NCBI GenBank assembly: GCA_029550865.1
Contig: JAKPGM010000069.1
Coordinates: 1-49,828, forward strand
Origin: Bacteroidota bacterium
GTDB taxonomy: Bacteria; Bacteroidota; Bacteroidia; Bacteroidales; DTGW01
Direction of reading: 5' to 3'
Length of the DNA stretch: 49,828 bases
Shown here one piece after another: positions 45,246 to 49,828 of the stretch; position 1 is the stretch's first letter; every line of letters starts with the position of its first letter. The notes under the pieces were generated by a model. The model did not search any database. It saw nothing but the letters and a program-made list of their open reading frames with translations, and was not told where the DNA came from. Both the position numbers and the translations under genes were made by a program.

Positions 45246-46732
45246 CAGAAGAATAAACTTTTAAATTTTGTAATTAATTCTATTAATAAAGGAATAACAT
45301 AAAATAAGCATGAAATTAGGACTATGCTAATTCCTGAAATTATTAATATATTTATCCATTTAGGGAATCTGATTATTGTTTTAGCTGAATTTCCTGATTT
45401 TACACTTGCTAAATAATGGATCTCTTTGATTAACTCATCAATTTTCAAATTTTGGCGGTTTAAAGCATCTTTAAATTCTTTAATGCCTTCTTTAATATGT
45501 GACAGGCTTTTAATCTCATCAACAATTATTGACATTTCATTAAGTTTATCTTGATACATTTTTGATGTTTTATCTAAGTTTTCTATTAATTTTTCTTGCA
45601 GAGTTTTTACATTTCTATCAAATTTCAAAATTTGCTCACTGAAAGATTCCTGTAACTTTAAAAGATATTTATTGGTGCTTTCCTCAAAGTTTTCAATTGC
45701 CCTTTTTATTTCAATATTTACACTATCGATGTTTTCGGCAAGCCATTTTTCATTTTTCTTATAAAAATTGCCGGCATCTTCTATTACTTGTGTCCTTTTT
45801 TCGTAATCATCTAATTTTTTATTTAATAATTGTATATTTGAGAGATACTCATTTACAGAAAGCAAATAATCCGAAAACACTCCTATTTCTTTCGTACAAT
45901 TCTTAAGTTTATTATAAACTTGAATGTTTGCAGTTGCAATTTCATTTATATTTAATTGATTAATATACTGCATCAACTCCTTTTGTTTTTGATATGAATG
46001 CGTTACTTCTTCAAGAACTATTTTCAAATTATTTGTATTTTGAGAAAAAGTGTTGTTAAATTCAACAAGGTTTTGTGACATTTTTACCAAAGCTATGGAA
46101 ACATCGGTCGATAAATTTGGCAAAAGCTCAGCTTGTATCCAGCTTAGAAAAGAATTTTTATTTTTTTCAAGCTCTTTTTTCGCATTTTTTGCATGATGAG
46201 ATCCCAAGGTCGTCAGAATTATACCACATATACTTGATATCATAGCAAGTGCTACTCCACCCAGTAAAGTCACAATTCCTTCTAAGCCATTATCATTTCC
46301 CGTCTTCAGCAGATCATTTAAACCACCGCTAATTAATAAAAAGCCAATCCCGACTAGTATTCCTAGCATTGTACCAACTAATCCTAAATAAAGAGGAAAT
46401 GGAACCAGTGTTTGAATTTCCTCCTCTTTGATGTCGCAATTTCTATCAACTATATCTTTCATCAAATGATAGTCGCTAATAGCACCATTATTGTTCCTTA
46501 AATATCTGTTTAATGAATCAATAATGATTGTAAATATTTCATTGCTATGCGTAGTAAATATCTCAAGATATGTTAAATTATCCGAGTTATCAGTAGTTCT
46601 TAATTGTAAATCGTCTATATTATTAGGAAATATACTCCTTAGTATTGCTATATTTTTACTGTTCCCCCCAAAAATATATAATTGGTAACCGACAATTATT
46701 ATTATTATTACAATAATTATAAAGTAATGCAT
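45245..46732 (-). CDS. ZorA/MotA/TolQ-like proton channel subunit with long coiled coil
   Basis: 495 residues. Helix 1 is at about 2-20. A MotA_ExbB core has helices at about 112-136 and 152-176. Its motif PFPLYLGLVGTMLGILVGIG resembles the family signature LGLLGTVxGM, and ALAMISSICGIILTTLGS is the second channel helix. A long coiled coil runs from about 185 to 440, like the cytoplasmic tail of ZorA. Unlike ZorA as I know it, the chain ends with an extra hydrophobic segment (about 460-487). It should form a pentameric, proton-driven motor with the ZorB-like partner. Its start lies one base after the stop of the 413-residue membrane protein gene. Confidence 0.82.
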   Translation of the reverse strand: MHYFIIIVIIIIIVGYQLYIFGGNSKNIAILRSIFPNNIDDLQLRTTDNSDNLTYLEIFTTHSNEIFTIIIDSLNRYLRNNNGAISDYHLMKDIVDRNCDIKEEEIQTLVPFPLYLGLVGTMLGILVGIGFLLISGGLNDLLKTGNDNGLEGIVTLLGGVALAMISSICGIILTTLGSHHAKNAKKELEKNKNSFLSWIQAELLPNLSTDVSIALVKMSQNLVEFNNTFSQNTNNLKIVLEEVTHSYQKQKELMQYINQLNINEIATANIQVYNKLKNCTKEIGVFSDYLLSVNEYLSNIQLLNKKLDDYEKRTQVIEDAGNFYKKNEKWLAENIDSVNIEIKRAIENFEESTNKYLLKLQESFSEQILKFDRNVKTLQEKLIENLDKTSKMYQDKLNEMSIIVDEIKSLSHIKEGIKEFKDALNRQNLKIDELIKEIHYLASVKSGNSAKTIIRFPKWINILIISGISIVLISCLFYVIPLLIELITKFKSLFF

Positions 46733-46733
46733 A

Positions 46734-47975
46734 TTATTCTAATTTAATTTCAATTTTCTCAACAACTTCCCAATGATCCCCGATACGTTTTATTTTACCA
46801 GGTTTAATTGTAATTACTCTATGTGCATTTTGATATCCGCCTGAGATGATAGTGCAAACATCATCGGTGAAAATTCTATTTGCAATTGCTTCAGCCTCAT
46901 CACCATTAAACTCAAATTGGGCCAAATCACCACGTTCTTCAAAAAGTCGAAAGAAACTGTTTTCTGAACTATTGTCAGCTATACTAAATATTTTTCCATT
47001 TTGACCTTTTAAATATTTATATGTCTTTTTTGAATTCTCAAATTTTTCCTCCTTTGTATCTTTATAATCTCTTTGACTTTCAGTCTCATTTAATCGTATA
47101 CATTCCAGCACTCTATCAACAATTAAATTAATATTTTTTTCAGTTAAATAGTTTTCATTAGAATTGTTTTTTATTAGATTTTGATTACAAGTTTGTTGAC
47201 AATTATTTTTTACACAAAACTTATCTTCAACTCGTTTACTTCCTAACACATAGTTTAATATGTCTTCCCTTGTGGGTAGCTTTATTAACAAAACATAAAT
47301 TAAAACTATTACTAATAAAAACAATATACCCAATTCAACATAAAGTAAAAGTTTTAATCTATTCAATGATTGCTGAAATTCAATAATTTTTGTATCATTT
47401 GAAAGTATCTTAAATTTTTCTTGCAATTGGCTAAGTTTAAGTTGAAGTTCTTCAACCTGAGATGCAGTTTGAAGTATTTGCGCCTTAACTACATCGCTTT
47501 CTGAAGTTTTTTTTTGGTTTATACCTTTTTTAGTTTCATACTTTGACAATAAATCATCTTGAATTTCTCTTGCTGTCTGACTAAGATCAACATTATTCCA
47601 ACCCGAGGTTATTAAAGATTTCAATAATGACTCATTGTCTTCAAATTCGGCATATTTCAATTTTCTTTCATTGAATTTTTTTACAAGTTTGAAAGCTGGC
47701 TCATTATTAGAAAGCAAATCTAAAAGTTGATCATAACTTAAGATAGTTTGAAAGCTATCTAAATTAACTTTATTTAATTCTGGTTTAATTTTTTTTAAGT
47801 AAGTATCCCTGTAATAAGGCTTCGAAGCATCATTTTTCTCAATATATGCCTGAACATATTTGCAATTAGCATAATCAACTAATTTTTCAAATTCTTGTTT
47901 TGTTATTGTAACTTGACCAAAGCAATAAGTTGAAAGTAAGATAAATATCTTTAAGATGATTACTTGTTTTTTCAT
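46734..47975 (-). CDS. Single-pass coiled-coil membrane protein of unknown function
   Basis: 413 residues that I do not recognise. It has a signal peptide (1-20, MKKQVIILKIFILLSTYCFG) and a helical, presumably periplasmic, region with a coiled coil at about 160-205 (VEELQLKLSQLQEKF). One membrane helix follows (about 208-231, LLLYVELGILFLLVIVLIYV). A cytoplasmic part has a Cys-rich patch (FCVKNNCQQTC, 253-263) and a C-terminal beta-rich domain at about 317-413 (KYLKGQNGKIFSI, FEFNGDEAEAIANR, HWEVVEKIEIKLE). Its place between the actin-like ATPase (13 bases) and the motor subunit (1 base) suggests that it couples the two across the membrane. Confidence 0.7.
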   Translation of the reverse strand: MKKQVIILKIFILLSTYCFGQVTITKQEFEKLVDYANCKYVQAYIEKNDASKPYYRDTYLKKIKPELNKVNLDSFQTILSYDQLLDLLSNNEPAFKLVKKFNERKLKYAEFEDNESLLKSLITSGWNNVDLSQTAREIQDDLLSKYETKKGINQKKTSESDVVKAQILQTASQVEELQLKLSQLQEKFKILSNDTKIIEFQQSLNRLKLLLYVELGILFLLVIVLIYVLLIKLPTREDILNYVLGSKRVEDKFCVKNNCQQTCNQNLIKNNSNENYLTEKNINLIVDRVLECIRLNETESQRDYKDTKEEKFENSKKTYKYLKGQNGKIFSIADNSSENSFFRLFEERGDLAQFEFNGDEAEAIANRIFTDDVCTIISGGYQNAHRVITIKPGKIKRIGDHWEVVEKIEIKLE

Positions 47976-47988
47976 TGTCTGCTTTTGT

Positions 47989-49828
47989 TTATTTTATAAC
48001 ATTATTATCACAAATTGCATCTGTTAATTCTTTAAGCATTCCTATTAATGGATAGAAAAACATTGATTCATTAATCACTTCATCTTCGGTAACTTCTATC
48101 TTTTTTTGTTCCCAACCCTTTTGTGCATAAATGCCTAACCTTTGAGTACAGACTTTTTTGGCAATTTCAATTGAAGCCACATTTATCTGATAGCCTTTTT
48201 CTCTGAAGAAAGATAGGTTGTCAAAAACAAAATTAATAAATTCTTCCACCTCTTTAACTGTTTTATCGAGGTATTCGTCATTTACATATTTATACTTATC
48301 AAATTCATTAGAATTCATTCTTCTGATTATTCTGTTCGTACCATTGCTGTGTAAAACGACTTTTTTATTGAGAATACTCTCGTAATCATATGATTGAGTC
48401 AAAAAGAATCCACCTTTACAGGTTGCAGCTTTATGATTATCTTTTGGAAGTATAATTTTTAAATCACTACCAGAATATCGTGTCCCATATACTTTTTCGA
48501 AAATCATTTTTGTGTAATCTTTTAAAATGCTTTCATCATATGTCAATAATTGAATAATCCGAGAACCATTGCCACTGAAAACAATTTTATCGGGCATCTC
48601 CTCGAGGTTTAAGTTCTTCATTAGTTTTGATAGGTGATAAATAATTGCAGAATAGAAAAAGATGAATGTAATTTTTTGAGTAGTATCATTTATGAGTTTC
48701 TCATATAAATTTACATTTTCTGCTAAGTTATTGCCAAAAGATCTAATACGTTTGTTATGTTTTAATGAAAACAAAAATGAAGCTATATCCTCAGATCTTT
48801 TATTTTTATACATATCATCGAAAATTTGAAAAATATCATCGAAATTTTGAGAAGTATCATCATTCTTTTTTATAGTGGTTTGTAATTCTTTCTTGATTTG
48901 ATCAAAGAACTGACGAACAATACCATTTTTTTTACGCCCTGTTTCTGAATACCCATCACCAAAAACAGCATTTCCAGCAAAACGAAAAGATGTAATGTAA
49001 TCAGCTTTTCCTCTATTTGCTATAACTATATCTGTTGTTCCTCCACCAATATCAATAGTAACAAGATTGCTAGTATCACCATCTTTAATATAATACTCAA
49101 ATGGTGCAATTGATTCAGTTATTGAAATAATATTATTTTCATCTCCACCAAAATAATTTTTATAAGCGTCCTTCCATACTTTTACAAGGTTCTCATATCT
49201 TCTTCTTTCTATACTTACAGGATAAAACCAAATTATTTTTGTATCTGCTAAACTACCATGGTTTAATATTACTTTATTTCGCAGGATATACATAATTGAT
49301 TCTATATACGCTTTGACTTTATTTCTGTATTCTTGGTCATTAGACCATTTTAAATCTGTTTCTGTTTTATTATAAGGATAATCAATACGTTTTTCGTAAA
49401 GTTCATTTAAACTTGCTTTTTCAAAAGGATACACATCCAACCAATTGGTTTTTTCACCATATGATAATGCTGTACGCATGGGGAATTTAAACTCTTCATC
49501 AGTATATGAAGGAATATATTCTTCATCAAAATAATTTTTCAAAAAACCTTCTCCACCGTGAAAATAATGGACTTGTCGTTCATCCTTTTTTGAAATATCA
49601 AACGATTTAATATCTCCCCCATTATCTACTCTATATTCAATATGGGTATTGGTAGTACCAAAGTCAACTGCAAAAGTAAATTTTGAAGACCCTTCTCTTA
49701 ATTCAAGGTTTGGAATAATAATACCACTAATTCCATTATAATTTATTTTAATATAGTCGAAGTTTGAACCTACAAGGCTATAATTTTTCAATTGTCTATT
49801 TTTCGAATGAGTTTCGTTACGAACAGTT
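47989..49828 (-). CDS. Actin/Hsp70-like ATPase, 5' end beyond the window
   Basis: At least 600 residues. Counting from the TTG at 49791, the actin-fold motifs are phosphate 1 FAVDFGTTNTH (Asp43), the catalytic-Glu segment ITESIAPFEYYI (Glu226), phosphate 2 TIDIGGGTTDIVI (247-254) and the adenosine motif IVFSGNGSRIIQLL (403-416). The family includes Hsp70, MreB/ParM and SrfB-like proteins; this one matches none closely by eye. No ATG is present at the start, and the frame stays open to the window edge, so the true start and an N-terminal extension lie outside. The C-terminal ~130 residues are helical and unassigned. It is the first visible gene of the island operon. Confidence 0.83.
   Translation of the reverse strand, partial: TVRNETHSKNRQLKNYSLVGSNFDYIKINYNGISGIIIPNLELREGSSKFTFAVDFGTTNTHIEYRVDNGGDIKSFDISKKDERQVHYFHGGEGFLKNYFDEEYIPSYTDEEFKFPMRTALSYGEKTNWLDVYPFEKASLNELYEKRIDYPYNKTETDLKWSNDQEYRNKVKAYIESIMYILRNKVILNHGSLADTKIIWFYPVSIERRRYENLVKVWKDAYKNYFGGDENNIISITESIAPFEYYIKDGDTSNLVTIDIGGGTTDIVIANRGKADYITSFRFAGNAVFGDGYSETGRKKNGIVRQFFDQIKKELQTTIKKNDDTSQNFDDIFQIFDDMYKNKRSEDIASFLFSLKHNKRIRSFGNNLAENVNLYEKLINDTTQKITFIFFYSAIIYHLSKLMKNLNLEEMPDKIVFSGNGSRIIQLLTYDESILKDYTKMIFEKVYGTRYSGSDLKIILPKDNHKAATCKGGFFLTQSYDYESILNKKVVLHSNGTNRIIRRMNSNEFDKYKYVNDEYLDKTVKEVEEFINFVFDNLSFFREKGYQINVASIEIAKKVCTQRLGIYAQKGWEQKKIEVTEDEVINESMFFYPLIGMLKELTDAICDNNVIK

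Larger units (their letters stand above)
44087..49828 (-). other. AT-rich island with an ATPase and ZorAB-like motor operon
   Basis: Five minus-strand genes with gaps of 13 and 1 bases, an overlap of 1 base, then a gap of 1 base. Base composition by eye is about 20-30% G+C in sampled lines, against 40-48% in the core genes to the left. Tight packing says one operon; composition says horizontal acquisition. The promoter and any further upstream genes lie beyond the window. Confidence 0.75.

Noticed and set aside
44625-46732. Classical Zorya system
   Set aside because: The ZorA- and ZorB-like pair is present, but no ZorC, SNF2-type ZorD, HNH-type ZorE or other known Zorya effector is visible. 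The name is therefore used only as a similarity.
49789-49791. TTG at 49791 as the true start of the ATPase gene
   Set aside because: The frame continues open to the window edge without a stop, so the true start is probably outside.
47989-49828. SrfB virulence-factor homologue or DnaK
   Set aside because: It shares the actin fold, but the length and the motif context do not clearly match either. DnaK's substrate-binding domain is absent. Left as actin/Hsp70-like.
1-49828. CRISPR arrays, tRNA, rRNA, insertion sequences or integrases
   Set aside because: Looked for by eye; no repeat-spacer array, cloverleaf pattern, transposase or recombinase motif was found.

Overview
The window looks like the chromosome of a member of the Bacteroidota, probably a Bacteroidales or Marinilabiliales relative. 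The evidence is a TonB receptor paired with a DUF4249 lipoprotein, a DUF5916 protein, a one-polypeptide glycogen synthase plus phosphorylase, a leuA-leuC-leuD-leuA2-leuB operon, few Shine-Dalgarno sequences, and promoters of the form TTTG-N19-TAnnTTTG. I found no rRNA, tRNA, CRISPR array or insertion sequence.

Left part (1-16 kb): an outer-membrane pair (TonB receptor and lipoprotein), a DUF5916 protein on the opposite strand, then HU, TrmH and MutS2. A 2-oxoglutarate-dehydrogenase-type E2 and YqgE follow. A minus-strand group encodes a DUF2027-Smr protein, a rhomboid protease, a HAD phosphatase and a class IV aminotransferase. Middle (16-25.3 kb): a cytoplasmic glycogen operon with a GH133-type debranching enzyme, a GT4 glycosyltransferase, a GH57 amylase with a lysine-rich tail, and the 1414-residue GT3-phosphorylase fusion. 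Two thioredoxin-fold proteins follow.

Leucine region (26.6-33.2 kb, minus strand): the five-gene operon has a clear promoter and a leader that reads as a textbook attenuator. It contains a 10-codon leader peptide with four Leu codons, an antiterminator, and an overlapping intrinsic terminator. A small XRE regulator is divergent. Next come a GT4 enzyme, a flavodoxin, a fused E1 and an E2 of a branched-chain-type 2-oxoacid dehydrogenase, an M16 peptidase, a Ppx/GppA phosphatase, a small HsmA-like membrane protein and an RRM protein.

Right end (44.1-49.8 kb, minus strand): an AT-rich island holds a tightly packed operon. It encodes an actin/Hsp70-like ATPase (cut by the window edge), a single-pass coiled-coil membrane protein, a ZorA/MotA-like channel subunit with a long coiled coil, a ZorB/MotB-like OmpA protein, and a retropepsin-like lipoprotein. 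The motor pair resembles the Zorya anti-phage stator, but no Zorya effector is present and the partners differ. I consider this the best candidate for an undescribed system. A second unexplained signal is a three-copy, 21-bp-period direct repeat shared by the regions upstream of yqgE and of the glycogen operon.
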